This document shows, piece after piece, positions 1 through 12,279 of a stretch of 64,000 bases of DNA. The DNA lies in assembly GCF_964199755.1 (NCBI RefSeq), contig NC_133896.1, positions 86,412,215-86,476,214 on the forward strand, given 5' to 3'. A program made the position numbers and the translations under genes. The notes below the pieces were generated by a model. The model was not told where the DNA came from. It worked only from the letters and a program-made list of their open reading frames with translations, and made no database searches. This DNA is from Larus michahellis (taxonomy: Eukaryota; Chordata; Aves; Charadriiformes; Laridae). The stretch's first letter is position 1. Each line of letters begins with the position of its first letter.

Positions 1-239
1 GAGACATCTTTCCAAAGGGTTTTCCTGTCTTCCAACTCTGGGCCCTTCTCAGCATTGCATCTATCTCACTCAGCAAGGTTTGACCAATAATTTTCAAGTA
101 TACCTGTGTTTACTATTCACCCCGCTCACAAGAAATCTGTAGAGTCCCCAAATGGGAGGATGGCTGAGATCTTTCCAGTCTTTAATTCTTTCTTGGGCCA
201 AGGGGGAGTACTTCAGCATGAAAAGAGAGACCCTCATAA
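1..239. other. non-coding flank
   Basis: No exon, RNA gene or repeat family is recognised here. The open frame crossing it continues into the CR1 copy that begins near 240, so the upstream part of that frame is fortuitous. Confidence 0.5.
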
Positions 240-659
240 TGTGAACAAGTCCTGTGAGGAGCAGCTGAGGGAGCTGGGGTTGTTTAGCCTGGAGAAAAGG
301 AGGCTGAGGGGAGACCTTATCGCTCTCTACAACTACCTGAAAGGAGGGTGTAGTGCGGTGGGTGTTGGTCTCTTCTCCCAAGTAACAGGCGATCGGACAA
401 GAGAAAACAGCCTCAAGTTGCGTCAGGGGAGGTTTAGATTGGATATTAGGAAAAATTTCTTCACTGAAAGGGTTATCAAGCATTGGAACAGGCTGCCCAG
501 GGAAGTGGTTGAGTTGCCATCCCTGGAGGTATTTAAAAGACGGGTAGATGTAGTGCTGAGGGACATGGTTTAGTGCTGGACTTGGCAGTGTTAGGTTTAC
601 AGTCGGACTTGATGATTTTAAAGGTCTCTTCCAACCTAAATGATTCTATGATTCTATAA
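240..659 (+). mobile_element. CR1 LINE fragment, 5'-truncated
   Basis: The sequence matches the 3' part of a CR1 retrotransposon. It contains the end of the reverse-transcriptase ORF (readable blocks [16 protein letters not shown] and [11 protein letters not shown], stop at 571-573), then the 3' UTR, then a short ATTCTATG-type tail. The frame is still open from about 240 to 573, so this is a relatively young or well-preserved copy. The catalytic RT domain is missing through 5' truncation, which is usual for CR1. It is a dead fragment, not a gene. Confidence 0.93.
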
Positions 660-3210
660 ACTCATAACTTCTCTTTGAAGACCCCTTTGCAAGACCCCTT
701 GATGTGAGAATTGCCATTAGAAGAAAAAGTGTGGCATACGGCCATAGCGCACAGCACTTTTGAGAATTCTGGAGATTAAAGACATAAAGAACAGCAGTCT
801 CCAAACAACCCTCCCCGCTCCCCCTGCCCATACAAAAGTATTTTTTCTTTACTTTTTTTTTTAAATTAATTAGCATACACGAAAGATATCTCAAAAAATT
901 GGAAAACAGTCCCTTCCTGAAAAATCTGTGCTCATTTCTGGAATTCATAGATAAAGGTAATTGAACATTAATTTCAGAATTTACCTAGGAGATTCACTGA
1001 TAGTGTGTTTTAAAAGTTATTATGATACCAAATGCAAGGCTGGGCTAGAAACATACCTTGGTTAAATTATCCTGCAGATTTCAAAATATTTCAGACGACG
1101 TCAGCAAGAAAGCAGAAGAGATCAGAACCAAGCTCCCAGGGAAGGCACACAAACAATGACTCATAAAGGAAATTTGTGAAATGTGGGGAAATACTCAGTA
1201 ATTACTTTTTGGTTTTGTTTTGCTTTATTCAAAACAATTAAACAAGGGAACATGAAAAAAAAAAAATGCAGGGAACACCAATAATGAATTTAGCCCAGAC
1301 TGAGTTCATTATTTATGAACACCTACCACCTCTGCAAAAAAAACCAGACAGATTCCAGGCCAGAAAAATTCTCTGGTGAAATGCAGGAAGATGTATCTTG
1401 AAAACTATGATGGAGAGGAAATCATATTTTATTTAAGCACTAGCCTGACTTGCATTGAAATCAGGGAATGCTCTCCATCGACTTCAAAGGGAGCTGGATG
1501 TAGGACAGTAGATGAGAATGGCCTGCAAGCTAAGGTCCTCCTTCAGCCTCACTTGATAAATTCCTCCAGCCCAAGGCCGTGCCCTGTCCGGGTATCACAT
1601 TTCTGTGTCAAAACATGGCACTACTTTATAAAAAACATGTGCCTGTAGCATAAGAGAGGAGAAAGGGAGCAAAGCCCTGCAGGAGTTGTCCCAGGCACTA
1701 GGTGTCACTCTGAACTGTGGGGGAACGGGCAGCACAAGATGGGGAAAATGAAGACCAGGAAGATGAGATTTCCCATCTTAAAAGTGGGACGAAGGCGAGC
1801 AGTGACCCTCCACATCAGGAACCTCATGACTGGGTGTGCAGATGCGATTATAAAACCAGAGATGCTGTTTAAGCGGCAACTCAAACCGAAAAAAAAAACC
1901 CAAAAAGGGATTTTGGGAAACAGAGAAGGGAGAGGTTACAGTGACCGATACAGTCTGTATTCCTGACGCATCGGTCAGGAACCGTCCCAGCCAGCTTTTC
2001 CCTTCAGTGGGGCTTAGGGGAAGAAAGACCTCAGCTGATGGCAAAGTGCAAACCAGTCTTTGAACACAGATGTCTGCAGCAATGCTCTTGAGATGTTGCA
2101 GGATAAAAGTCGTAGTTATTTCCTTGCTCGAGCCAAACCAGAGAAGTGAATGAAAATACATTTTCCAATTTATTTTCCACCTCCCCTCCCCATTTCTCCC
2201 CAAACAGTAGCAGGAGGATCTTGCCACCCACATTTGCACTGTCCTTAGGAATGCATGCGCCTATTTTTGGACCATTTGGAAACCTTTGGGAACATTCCTT
2301 ATTAATAAACACACTTTCTATTTTTTTCCTGTATTCCCCTGTGAATTTCTTCATCTTCCTTTGCCAGCTATTGTGTATTGAGCCATTCATGACCCAACAG
2401 CAAGGCAATCCCTGGAACTCCAGGAATCCTAACCTGGCGAAGCACTTAGCACGCAAGGAGGAAATCACTCCCTGGACCTAAGGAGCAGTTGTCTCTTCAG
2501 TCAGCTCCAGGCCCGCGGTGTTATAGTCAAACTGTTTTGTCTGGAAGGCAGAAATAGGGGAACCTCAAAAGGTTCTGCTCAGAAAACTCTCCAGGCTGCT
2601 GTATGTACAGGGGCCAAGGGCAAGGAGAAGGAGGAACAAGTTCACATGAGTCTCTTGCTGTTTGCTAAAAATACTGCCAACGTGATGCTTCTGATAATTT
2701 TGTTTGCAGTGCTGGTCCAGAAGGAGGAAGTGCAGATGGGTGAGGAGACATAAAAAGTGCTTGTTTTTCTTTTCCTTGTGACATGTTGTGTAACTGCAAC
2801 CCTGGAGAGAGCTGCCAGTGAGGAGCATCATTAGGGTCTGTTTCGCCTTCCCCAGGTAAGCACCAAGGGAGAATGCAACGCTGCTCACCTCACCATCCCA
2901 CTGCCATCTTCTCTGCGGGGCTTTGGTCTAGGATGAATTTATAACTTATTTTCCTTGCCCATCTAGTCCATGCATTGTCACCCTACCTAGTCAGTTATCC
3001 ACTGGACACCACGCTAAGCCAAACAACATTCCCTTTGTAGTCTCTTAGCAGCTGCCAGATTCAAATCTACTTTGCCCACTACCACCCTGTGCTGAATCTA
3101 AATTAAGATAGGGCTTGACAGCAGAAGTAGCTCAAGTGATCTGATTCAGTTTTGCTCAAGCACAAAAGTTTAAACTTTCAAAGACAAAAAGTCAAAAGTC
3201 TTTATCCTTT
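660..3210. other. non-coding intergenic DNA
   Basis: AT-rich sequence with short A- and T-runs (for example near 847-862 and 1254-1266). No splice-flanked conserved exon is seen. Open frames on both strands here are short and resemble nothing I know. Confidence 0.6.
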
Positions 3211-3213
3211 TGA

Positions 3214-3342
3214 CATATTCAAAGCCTGACTGAATGTGGCCTTGAGCAACCTGACCCTGCTCTGAGAAGGATGGTTGGACCAAATGATCTCCAGAGGTGC
3301 CTTTCAATCTCATAAACCCTCTGATTCTGTGTTTCTGTGGCA
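3214..3342 (+). mobile_element. diverged CR1 LINE 3' end
   Basis: The stretch reads like the CR1 3' UTR end: 'ccttgagcaacctg', then 'ggttggaccaaatgatctcc', then 'aggtgcctttcaatctcataa', ending in CTGATTCTGTG-like tail units. The TTCTGTG tail and the higher divergence suggest a different and older subfamily than the ATTCTATG copies elsewhere in the window. Confidence 0.7.
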
Positions 3343-4149
3343 GTGCATGGCCTCTCCCAGGACCATGTTCCCTCCAACAGCCTTCCAAGGCTTGTGGGTC
3401 CCCCAAATCTCTTTCTCCTCTATGGGTCAATCAGGTTTTATGGGTTTGGCTTGTGGTTTTGCAAGCTACAAGGCAGTAAGCCATTCTGTTATTTTTTACA
3501 AGGCATTTGGGAAGGGAATGTGCCTGCTTTTCTGCACGTGCAGCAGAAGGCAGTGCGGGACTATAAGGATTTTAGTAATTAAATCTTCATCTTCCATATA
3601 CGTAGGACACATGCAAATGAGAGCAACAACTCAGTCTCTCCGAACCTGCCAGGCAGGGCTGAAGGTACTACCACACTTAGTGGGAGACACTTCATGTGGG
3701 GATACCTTAGGGTTAAGGACATCTAGGTTTGAGCCTGAGATAGCTCTGCAATAAAGTCCTAAGGGTGAAAAGCTTTACAAAATCTTTGAGCCTAACCCTT
3801 CTACCTGGGCTATTTCCCCCTCCTCAAAAGGTATAAGGAAAAAAAGAACCCAACCAACAAAAAAAAAACCAAACAAAAAACACAAACCCCAAATGCCAAA
3901 GAGTTTGAAGCTTAAGAACGGCAATTCCTGTGTTTACGGGACAGTACTGAAAGTCAGGAAAACTGAATCCACTCCTGCTTTCTTTGGAAAGTCACTGCCC
4001 TGCTGTTATCTTCACTACACAAGGGACCTAATAAGCAACTCCCAGAAATATTTTGAAGGTTAAAGTAAGTGATGTTTGGTAGGTCATTTGGAATTCACAC
4101 AAGAAGGATGCTGTAAGAGCGCTAAGCGCTGTGATGCACCGCGGGTTTG
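3343..4149. other. non-coding DNA with A-rich low-complexity stretch
   Basis: An A/C-rich low-complexity stretch lies at about 3836-3895. Nothing else is recognised. Confidence 0.5.
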
Positions 4150-4350
4150 TGTGGCAACTGGATTTTAGGCCTTTCTACATGATGCTGTGCCACCCCCACA
4201 TCTCTGCCGTATTTATCCTGACAACAGTCCCGTGAGGCAGGGCAGTCCTGTTTACCCATTAACTCGTGGGGAACTGGAAATCAGATGTCCAAGTGAGGTG
4301 TCCAAGGTCACACAGTGACTCTCCACTTCTACTGCTCTCGCAACTAAGCT
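4150..4350 (-). repeat. MIR-like ancient core SINE
   Basis: Read on the + strand, this is the reverse complement of a MIR-type element. 'TTATCCTGACAACAGTCCCG' followed by 'TGAGGCAGGGCAGT' corresponds to the MIR core, and 'GTCCAAGGTCACACAGTGAC' is the hallmark 'ccttgggcaag/tgtgtgacct' block in reverse. The tRNA-like head, expected toward 4450, is not clearly preserved. MIRs are ancient amniote SINEs, so this is an old immobile relic. Its borders are approximate. Confidence 0.7.
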
Positions 4351-4787
4351 TTCCTTCCTCTTGCCTACGCAAGAGATTTGCCTCCCCCATGCCCACTGCA
4401 GCTGCGTTAGGCCAAGTTTCAAATGCAGGCAAGCAGAGAGGCTTCTTTCGTGTCACCGTACAAGTCATAGGACCTCAGTGACTTTACCAGTGGAGATTCC
4501 CAGTGTAGATACTGACTCTTTATATCAACCAGTTCATACAGGACTGCACGCTGGCTCTCTTATCTCCTTGCATCTCATTCAGGTTTTAAACTTCTGTTTT
4601 ACACCAAATAGGTGGTAACAGGGGCAAAGTACAGGGCTGTGTGCAGACTGAGGCACTCATCAGCGTAAAGCCAGTCTTCCTGAACAGAGTTGGCTTGTCT
4701 CAGAACTTGTGCCTTGCTGAAAGGTTCTTCTGGATTTGCATTTATTATTACTGGGCTTGCTACTCCTAAGGGATCCCCAGTGGACTG
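4351..4787. other. non-coding DNA
   Basis: No recognisable feature, apart from a possible eroded extension of the MIR-like element at its left edge. Confidence 0.45.
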
Positions 4788-5076
4788 AGAGGATACAACG
4801 GTTTCAAACTGAAGGAGGGTAGATTTAGACTGGATATTAGGAAGAAATTCTTTACTGTGAGGGTGGTGAGGCACTGGAACAGGTTGCCCAGAGAAGCTGT
4901 GGATGCCTCATCCCTGGAGGTGTTCAAGGCCAGGCTGGATGGGGCTTTGAGCAGCCTGGTCTAGTGGGAGGTGTCCCTGCCCAGGGCAGGGGGTTGGAAC
5001 TAGCTGATCTTTAAGGTCCCTTCTAAATCGAACCATTCTGCGATTCTATGATTCTATGATCCTATGATTCTATGAT
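4788..5076 (+). mobile_element. CR1 LINE 3' fragment
   Basis: Contains the last roughly 45 codons of CR1 ORF2, in two frames ('GGTAGATTTAGACTGGATAT' and 'GAGGCACTGGAACAGG'). This is followed by the 3' UTR ('CCTGGTCTAGTGGGAGGTGT') and several ATTCTATGAT tail units ending near 5076. It lies in inverted orientation about 0.85 kb from the next CR1 copy at 5919. Confidence 0.93.
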
Positions 5077-5918
5077 AGGAGGTATAAGGCAAGTGCCATT
5101 CAAAGGCCTTTGGCAACTGGAGAGATCTCGTTTCTGCCTCGAGCAGCTACTAGCCACAGGCAGCCCAGGGAGAAGACATTTCCCTAGAGCTGTTATCTCA
5201 GGCCAGAAAACCAACCATCATTTCCTAATCCACCAGTACTAAGCAAGACCCTTTGGTCACGATCCCCTGAGCTCTACTGCTGCACGGTGGCAGCACAGCT
5301 GTGCAGAGCGCCTTGCTCGCCATCCAAGAGGAGCTTGTTGCAGGCAGGTCTGAGGGGCTGCAGGTGGTGGGGCTACCTGCAGGCAGCTCAGGGGATGGGC
5401 AGCACCTTCCTCTTGTGTTCCTAAAAATGCCCATAACAAGCATGTAAAAATGTAAATGTAAAAGCTGAAAATGAGATATAGTTAAGCAATCTTTAGTACA
5501 TTATCAGCTACCGCAGAGGCATTCTGCTCAATCCTGAATTGTTTAACCGGTGAAATTAGTAGCACATCTTTCAACATGGAACAAATATCCCATTACCTGG
5601 TAAAGCTGAGCAGTAGAAAGTGGTCCGTAGCTTTCAACTTCTCCAGGACAGGAAGACTCGGAAAGCACTGTGACCCCCAAGGACAGGAATACTGTTAGGA
5701 TTTCTGGAGGAAATGTCAATGGGACCTGGAGGGGGCTCCGAAAGGGGTGGTCAGTCTTTCCCCTCTCTCAGTTAAGCCTCTGGTCCCTATTTAGTCTGCT
5801 CTCCACGAGGTCAGGATCTGTGCCTGGGAGACTTCATTTCATGGTGGAAGCTGGACCTTGGTGCGAGATGATCTTGAATAATCTCTCGGACAAACAAGTA
5901 CTTTGCCAGCCCCACAAC
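5077..5918. other. non-coding DNA between inverted CR1 copies
   Basis: No conserved exon or known repeat is seen. This is the spacer of a CR1 inverted pair. Confidence 0.5.
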
Positions 5919-6490
5919 ATAGAATCATAGAATCATAGAATGGTTTGGGTTGGAAGGGATCAAATCGTCTAGTTTGAACGCCCCTACCATGGGCAGGGAC
6001 ACCTCCCACTAGACCAGGTTGCTCAAAGCCCCATCCAGCCTGGCCTTGAGCACTTCCAGGGATGGGGCATCCACAACTTCTCTGGGCAACCTGTTCCAGT
6101 GCCTCACCACCCTCACAGTAAAGAATTTCTTCCTAATATCTAACCTAAATCTCCCCTCTTTCAGTTTAAAACTATTACCCCTCGTCCTATTGCTCTTTTC
6201 CCTGATAAAGAGTCCCTCCCCATCTTTCCTGTAGGTCCCCTTTAGGTACTGGAAGGCTGCTATAAGGTCTCCCTGGAGCCTTCTCTTCTCCAGGCTGAAC
6301 AACCCCAACTCTCTCAGCCTGTCCTCATAGCACAGGTGCTCCCGCCCTCTGATCATCTTTGTGGCCCCTCTCTGGACCCACTCCAACAGGTCCATGTCCC
6401 TCTTGTGCTGAGGACTCCAGAGCTGGACACGGTACTCCAGGTGGGGTCTCACCAGAGTGGAGCAGAGGGGTAGAATCACCACCCTCGAAC
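5919..6490 (-). mobile_element. CR1 LINE fragment with open ORF2 tail
   Basis: On the minus strand, CR1 begins near 6490 and ends in ATTCTATG units at 5919. It encodes an uninterrupted stretch of the ORF2 C-terminus, including '[10 protein letters not shown]', '[20 protein letters not shown]', '[19 protein letters not shown]' and '[12 protein letters not shown]', with the stop at 6009. The open frame continues upstream to 6758, but the part beyond about 6490 is not CR1 and is probably a chance extension. It is a truncated LINE with no catalytic RT core. Confidence 0.93.
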
Positions 6491-6869
6491 TGCTGGTCAT
6501 ACCCAGCCCCCAGCACTTTGTGCCCCCAGGTCTGCCCCACTTTGGCACCTCGTTAGGTGGAGAGAGGGAGCGAAGAACATTGCCAGGCAGGGGGGCAGCA
6601 AGGGGAGCATGGCTTGTCTCCAGGCTTACCCCCTCTGCCGGCACTGACACAGAGAAGACTTGTAGAGAGCTGGGACCTGCAGAGAGGGGGCAGGGCTGGA
6701 GGAAAAGGCTTGGAGGAGCTGGGCAGCACACTGCCCCAACATGTGCCTTGCAGAGCACAGCCCTGCTCCTTATCAGGCATACTGCAGCGGTATCAGCAGC
6801 TCCTCATATTGCTGTCACTTTCGCTTTGAGTCAAGGCACTGCCACAGGCACTGCTGCTGCCTCTAGCTA

Positions 6870-7330
6870 AAGGTCCTCCACCACCGTGTCCGGGGCGGTG
6901 GGCATGGCTCAGCAGCGGCACAGCAGTGTGGACTTGGCTGAAGATCCTGAGCCATCGCACCCGCATGAAGTCGCAACAGCGCATCACGACCAGGTCATGG
7001 TTTGAAGAAGGAGCTCTAGTTCTGATGTTTAGGTCCGATGTATACATGTCTGATAAACCACGCTGTGCTTTTGCTGTGCAGGAGTGTAGATACTCGTATA
7101 CCAGTGAAACGAGGGCAGGGAGTCCTGCATCAACCGTGTCAAATAATTTCTTCTCCACTACTGACGCAATTCGGTCAGGGAGTCCCCATCCTCTTGACTC
7201 CTCACACAGCACGTGTTGTGGGGGTCTTCTCCGGGAAGCCTGAAAGCAGGGGCACAACGGCAGCCTACCTACCAGCCAAACCTCAAGAGAAGAGCAGTGC
7301 AGACGTCCAGGGAGAATCCCAAGGCACACG
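6870..7330. other. unexplained block open on both strands, possibly an eroded LTR
   Basis: A 460-bp block with more CpG than its surroundings. It is open on the minus strand (178 codons, 6793-7329) and partly on the plus strand (105 codons from 6926). I recognise no protein in either. One speculative reading is a degenerate retroviral LTR on the plus strand, with a GATAAA polyadenylation-like signal near 7049 followed by a GT-rich stretch. No TG/CA borders or target duplication could be found. Confidence 0.25.
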
Positions 7331-7909
7331 GGCTGCCCACAGAGGACTCTTATTTACTGAAAGCACATGGTGGGTGACAGATGGCTGCTTATCTAATAGA
7401 ACCGATCATCAGCTGATACTGAATTGCAACCGTGTTTTAGTAAGCTCGCTGAGTAAACGGACTTTCCTTTGTTTGATTTCAAACCACCTGTAGCCAGTCT
7501 GAATTTCCATTGTACACTCCGCTTGACACAATAATGCCATTATTCGCACAGGCATTGAATATTGAATCTGGCCAGGTGGGGCTTATACCATTAACTTTTG
7601 TCTTTGCTGGGATATTACACATGGTCATGCAAACTTTAAATCCAATGGAGATACAAATGCAACTGAAGCACAAAACCCTGATATGGTTACGTGCTCCGTG
7701 GGAGCAGGCCACAGGTTATTGATTGCTGGGGTGAAAAATGCAGGACACTTTCCAGGGAAATCGCGTTTGTCAGCGTGCAGGGAATTTCTGTTGTCAGAAA
7801 GCTGAGTCTCCAGCTGAGGAGATCCCCAGCCTTCAGTCTGCGCTTATCAGCCACTCATGAGTAATAAAAGCTTCAACCTAAATCGGTAACTCCTAGTTAT
7901 TCCTGTATA
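7331..7909. other. non-coding DNA
   Basis: No recognisable feature. Confidence 0.45.
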
Positions 7910-7930
7910 GGTAAACGTGCATGGACATGT

Positions 7931-8060
7931 GTACATGCATGCGTGTTGGCACTAATGTACATGCAAATATATATACACACATGTGTTTGCACTAATGTAC
8001 ATGCAAATATATATATGCATGGCTGTATGCATCTTTGTACATGCATATGCATATATATGC
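7931..8060. repeat. imperfect 40-bp tandem repeat, AT-rich
   Basis: A 27-bp block starting GCACTAATGTACATGC occurs at 7949-7975 and again at 7989-8015, exactly 40 bp apart. It is embedded in alternating ATGCAT/TATATA sequence that continues to about 8060. It is non-coding and a possible length polymorphism. Confidence 0.8.
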
Positions 8061-8216
8061 TTAGACAAGGCATTTGATAAATGAACCTAGAACAAATAAG
8101 TAGGACAAGTACTTTGAAATGACATACAATAATTCGTACAGGAAATATTCTACATTGCCTATGCTATAGATGAAAGCTATGGTAGAATCTCTATACCAGA
8201 AAAGACAAGGTAGCCC

Positions 8217-8312
8217 AAAATGCTTACAGAATTTAGGCACTGGGACTTTCAAACACTGAATCCTCCCTTTGCCCAACCCCGCTATCTACCAGCTGAGCTA
8301 CTCAGCGATCTA
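8217..8312 (-). repeat. tRNA-derived SINE-like remnant
   Basis: On the minus strand, TAGCTCAGCTGGTAGA (8286-8301) is a near-perfect tRNA D-arm / Pol III box A. About 50 nt further, 'GTGTTTGAAAGTCCC' is a decayed box B. The acceptor stem and anticodon arm do not fold as a tRNA, so this is read as an ancient tRNA-derived SINE or pseudogene head rather than a working tRNA. Confidence 0.4.
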
Positions 8313-11300
8313 CATTTCTGGCTCTGGCTGGGATGTGGAGATCCCAGGACCTGACAGGCGTCTGAGCCTGCCTGAACTCCAGCCAAGCTCCAGAGCCTGG
8401 GCTGGAAGGCTGACCTGCCGCAACTGCTCAGCGGGGACGTGACGCCCGCACACGAGGTTGGGATCCCCACTCAGTGTGGCATCTGCCACCACTGCCTTTT
8501 CTAACAGGGAGGATAGTAGACCTTAACATGAGTGGTAGGAGCACTTCCCAGATATCATTGCTAGATAAAACTATTGCACCCTCAGAAATGCTCTAATCAC
8601 CAGCCTCTGTAGGCTTTTCCGGACATGCATCTTCTCCTCTCTGAAACAGCCGTGTCAACACAAAACGTTCACTTAACCATCAAAGAGCCAAGAATTGAAA
8701 TAGTGCTCTGGGGTAGTGACTGGTGAATCCTATGCTCTTTGTCCCAGCACCAAGCTTATCACTGATTTTTATCCACCAAAAACATATTGGAAAGTACATA
8801 AGGGGTAGAGTAGAAGTCACACACAGGAGCAGAGACCAGATCAAGGGCTTTCCCTCCCCAGCAACTCCCCTGAGGATTAGGCTACAGAAACCAGCTCTAC
8901 CTGTTCTTTTTCTCTCTGCAGGAATCTGGCATCCTCTGGTGCACAGTAGCATCGCTCTAACAAGAGGTTGTCCTCCTGAAACTTAATGTTTCTCTGGACT
9001 TAAGGCAAATCTGAACTAGTTTGGTGTCCAGTGTACTGATCACTGAACTATCGGAGGAGGCTCTCATTGGTGATGGGCTTGAAATCAAGGTGTACTGTAT
9101 TTTGTGAGATATCCATGCCACTCTGCTTCATGTTTGGATCTGCTGGAGCTCGGGCAGGAGTTAGCCATTAAGCAGCTCAGATTAAGGCAAGCGCTTAGGG
9201 AGCTTTCGGACATTTGTGCTGAGAGATATGTGTGCACGTATTGTGAGCAGCACACCCAGAAGATCTCTGACACACTGCCTGAATATGCACCACGCAAATG
9301 ACCAGCAGAGGCGCAGCAAACAGCTCCAACCAAGCTCAGAGGCATCTGGAGATTTTAGTCCAAAGTCCTCAGATTTCATCTAAGGAAGTGTTTCAGCTGC
9401 AAAAGGAGGGCATTTCTGGGGAAAGGTGGACAAGCAATACCTGTATTTGCTGAACAAATAAAGATGTTTGCATCCAGGACAAGATGGCTATAGGGTGGAG
9501 GAGTTTAGATCAAAATCAAAGATATAAGAAATTGAATTGTATGCATGAACAATCTCCTAAACCATTTGGGGGTCTGGCACGTATTTCCTTTCCCAGTTTT
9601 GTAATCCTTTCCATGCAAACTTCTCAACTGGGGGAAGGAATCAATTCACTTCATTTAAAGCCCTTGGTAAGGGTTTATATGTGTGACCAAAAAGTGACAT
9701 TTGTTTTCTTTGCTAGACCAGCCAAATGGTTAATTCTTTTGTAACAAGACTTCTCTACAAGACGAACATGGCTTCTAAATGGATGTCCTAAGTTGCATCA
9801 GACCTATTGCTAAGGACCTGGTTAGCTAGGAACCCATCCCATGTGATTACAGGACAGCAGCAGAACCTACTTTGATGATTTACCAGGACACCATGCTTCA
9901 TATACACATATTGCATATGAAGTTCACATTCTAGTCCTATGGTGCTCACTCTAACTCCAGTGTTGTGGTATCCACCAAACAGGAACAGCAACAGGAAGAA
10001 GAGAATTAACCTTCCAGACACAACCAGCACCCCACTGAAGTCAGCTGAAGAGGCCCTATTTGCAAACTATCTGAAACCAAGGCTCTTTTTCAACAGTGAG
10101 TCAGCCACCTCCGGCACAGGTGCCAAAGGCAGATCCTGAAGAGCAGCAGAAAGACCTGGTGGAGGCCAGATGCAGGAGATGGGGTAGCTGGGCTGGGCTG
10201 CACCTCCTGGGTCATGGTTTTGGCAGAGTTATGCATTCAGCCACAGCCACAGCCTCTCCCAGGCTTAACTCAGTGTCTTGGCTGCCCTCATGCCCTACGT
10301 CCCAGCTTCTGCTCGTTCTTTTGTATGAGAAGGAAAGATGCAGTTGGGCATCTTTGTAAGGTGGCTCACCCCACTTTGGAACTTCTCAGGCATTACCACT
10401 GAAGTGACCCGTCCATGGAAGACGAGCTGAGGAAGGCAAGAAAAGATCGATGGAGGCATTGAATGGGTTGCCATACACGTGGCCTAGAAGTCAGTGTGCC
10501 CCAAGAAGCGCTCAAGGATTTCCATATGTCAAGCGGACAAACAAAATCATCAGTATTTCTGTGATCCTTAGCTTCCCGAGGCCATCGGTGTGCTCCTGGA
10601 AATGGCTAGCTTCCGTCTGCTCCTAATGCCGACTTTTCTCAATATGAGATAGAGAAGGGATGGGTCAGCAAAGGAGGATTTTTTTCACCAACAGAAAAGT
10701 TCGTAGGTTGACAGGCTTGTAGTAAACATAAATTAACAAGCAGGTCATGGTTCAGACCCTGAAACTCTGCAGCAGGAGCTACTAAAGAGTAATGGTGGGG
10801 ATTTCCCTTGTATGCTGAACTGTAGCTATAATTAGACCATTTAGATATTATCTTCCTAACTGAGAAAATTGCTCAGCTCCACAATGCCCGCTACTGCTGA
10901 TTCTGGAAGTTTCCCCATATATTTATTTACACAAAATCAAAGATCCGAACTCTCTTTTCTTTGCTGAAGCAAAACTCCCCCTCGCTTCATGGGATCCCTA
11001 CCCCAAGTAGTTCAGGATTATCCTTCTAGATATTGGGAATAAGCAGATACTTAGTTATTTACATCGTTCTCCTCTTTCCTTCCGCCTCTGCTTCCATCCC
11101 TCAGGGACTTGCTCTCTTTTGAATGATGAGCTGTAAACAACACAATATATATTACAAATTGTGAGTGCAAAGAGGACGGGTAATTGTTTTGAAAATACGA
11201 AATACCATGTAATAACTTCCTTCACTGGTACCAAGAAATCCCTTCAACTCCCAAACAAGCTGCCGATTACTGAATTTACACATAACATGGAAGGGCCGGA

Positions 11301-12279
11301 TCTTCCTCCAAGCTCCTTTAGGCAAACAGAGGACGGCTTAGCTCTAATCCAAAGACTCATTTCCCAGCTGGGTTCCCCACCCAGCTCCCAGCTTCCCGGG
11401 GCACTAGCATGTTTGCTGGGGACATCCTTTCATCACCTTACTGCCCCACTCTCCCTGAAATGGGGTTAGGCTGTTTCCCATAGGACAGTACTAAAAAATC
11501 TCATGCATAACAGCCTGAACTCACTTCCAAGGAAAATTTGGTTTGCAGTGATATTTAGGCATCATCCTGTCAGCTACACTTTCCACCTGTTATTCCACCT
11601 GCCAGCAGAGAAAAAATAGATGCCCATTTTTAGCTAATTTTCATGCTAATGAGAAATATTAGACCCATGAGGTCTCAAGACTGTTGCCCTATAAAGGAAA
11701 AATGTCAAAATTGTTTAAGGTGGCTGTTAATGAACACCCTGCATACCCACTGATCTCATCGCAGTAACATGAAAGGAGACTTTACCCCACCTCCCTGGCT
11801 AGAAATGCAAGCTGAAGTCATGCAGATTGCTTCAGGCCATTCTCACCTACATTGCAGCCCTCTTCCACTGCAGGCAGCTGGGTCTGTATCTTCTCAGCAA
11901 GCTCACTCCTTTCAGAGTTGGGAAAATAGAAGGAAATAAAGAAATTCCTTGTCTGAGAGCTGACAACAAATGAATTTGAGTTCTCATGCCTTCCTGTTGT
12001 CAAAAAAAGTGTTTGTAGAGACATACTCTTTACAAGGTCAAACTTGAGCCCATTGCAGGATGAGAAGCCTAAAATAAGTATTTTTTCCTACTCCGCTTAT
12101 CACTGTTGAGGGTGTAATTTTTTGCTTTGCATCCTGTGCTAACAGATGCTCAATCCCTTTTCCAGCTGCTGGTTAGACCCCCAGGAGCTCCTGGTGGGGA
12201 AATACTCAGCACTGACCAAATCAGAAGAATCCAACTGAGGTAAGTGCAGAGAAATGCAAAGAAGGATGGCACCACTGGC
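8313..12279. other. non-coding intergenic DNA
   Basis: No gene or known repeat is recognised in this nearly 4-kb stretch. A 65-codon frame at 9104-9301 has a coiled-coil-like composition (LLELGQELAIKQLRLRQAL) but no convincing splice sites or start context. Confidence 0.5.

Noticed and set aside
6793..7329. 178-codon minus-strand frame as a host gene
   Set aside because: No family resemblance, no convincing start or splice context, and the opposite strand is also open. Kept only as an unexplained block.
8286..8301. Functional tRNA gene on the minus strand
   Set aside because: Only the D-arm/box A matches well. Box B is decayed and no acceptor stem or anticodon arm can be paired.
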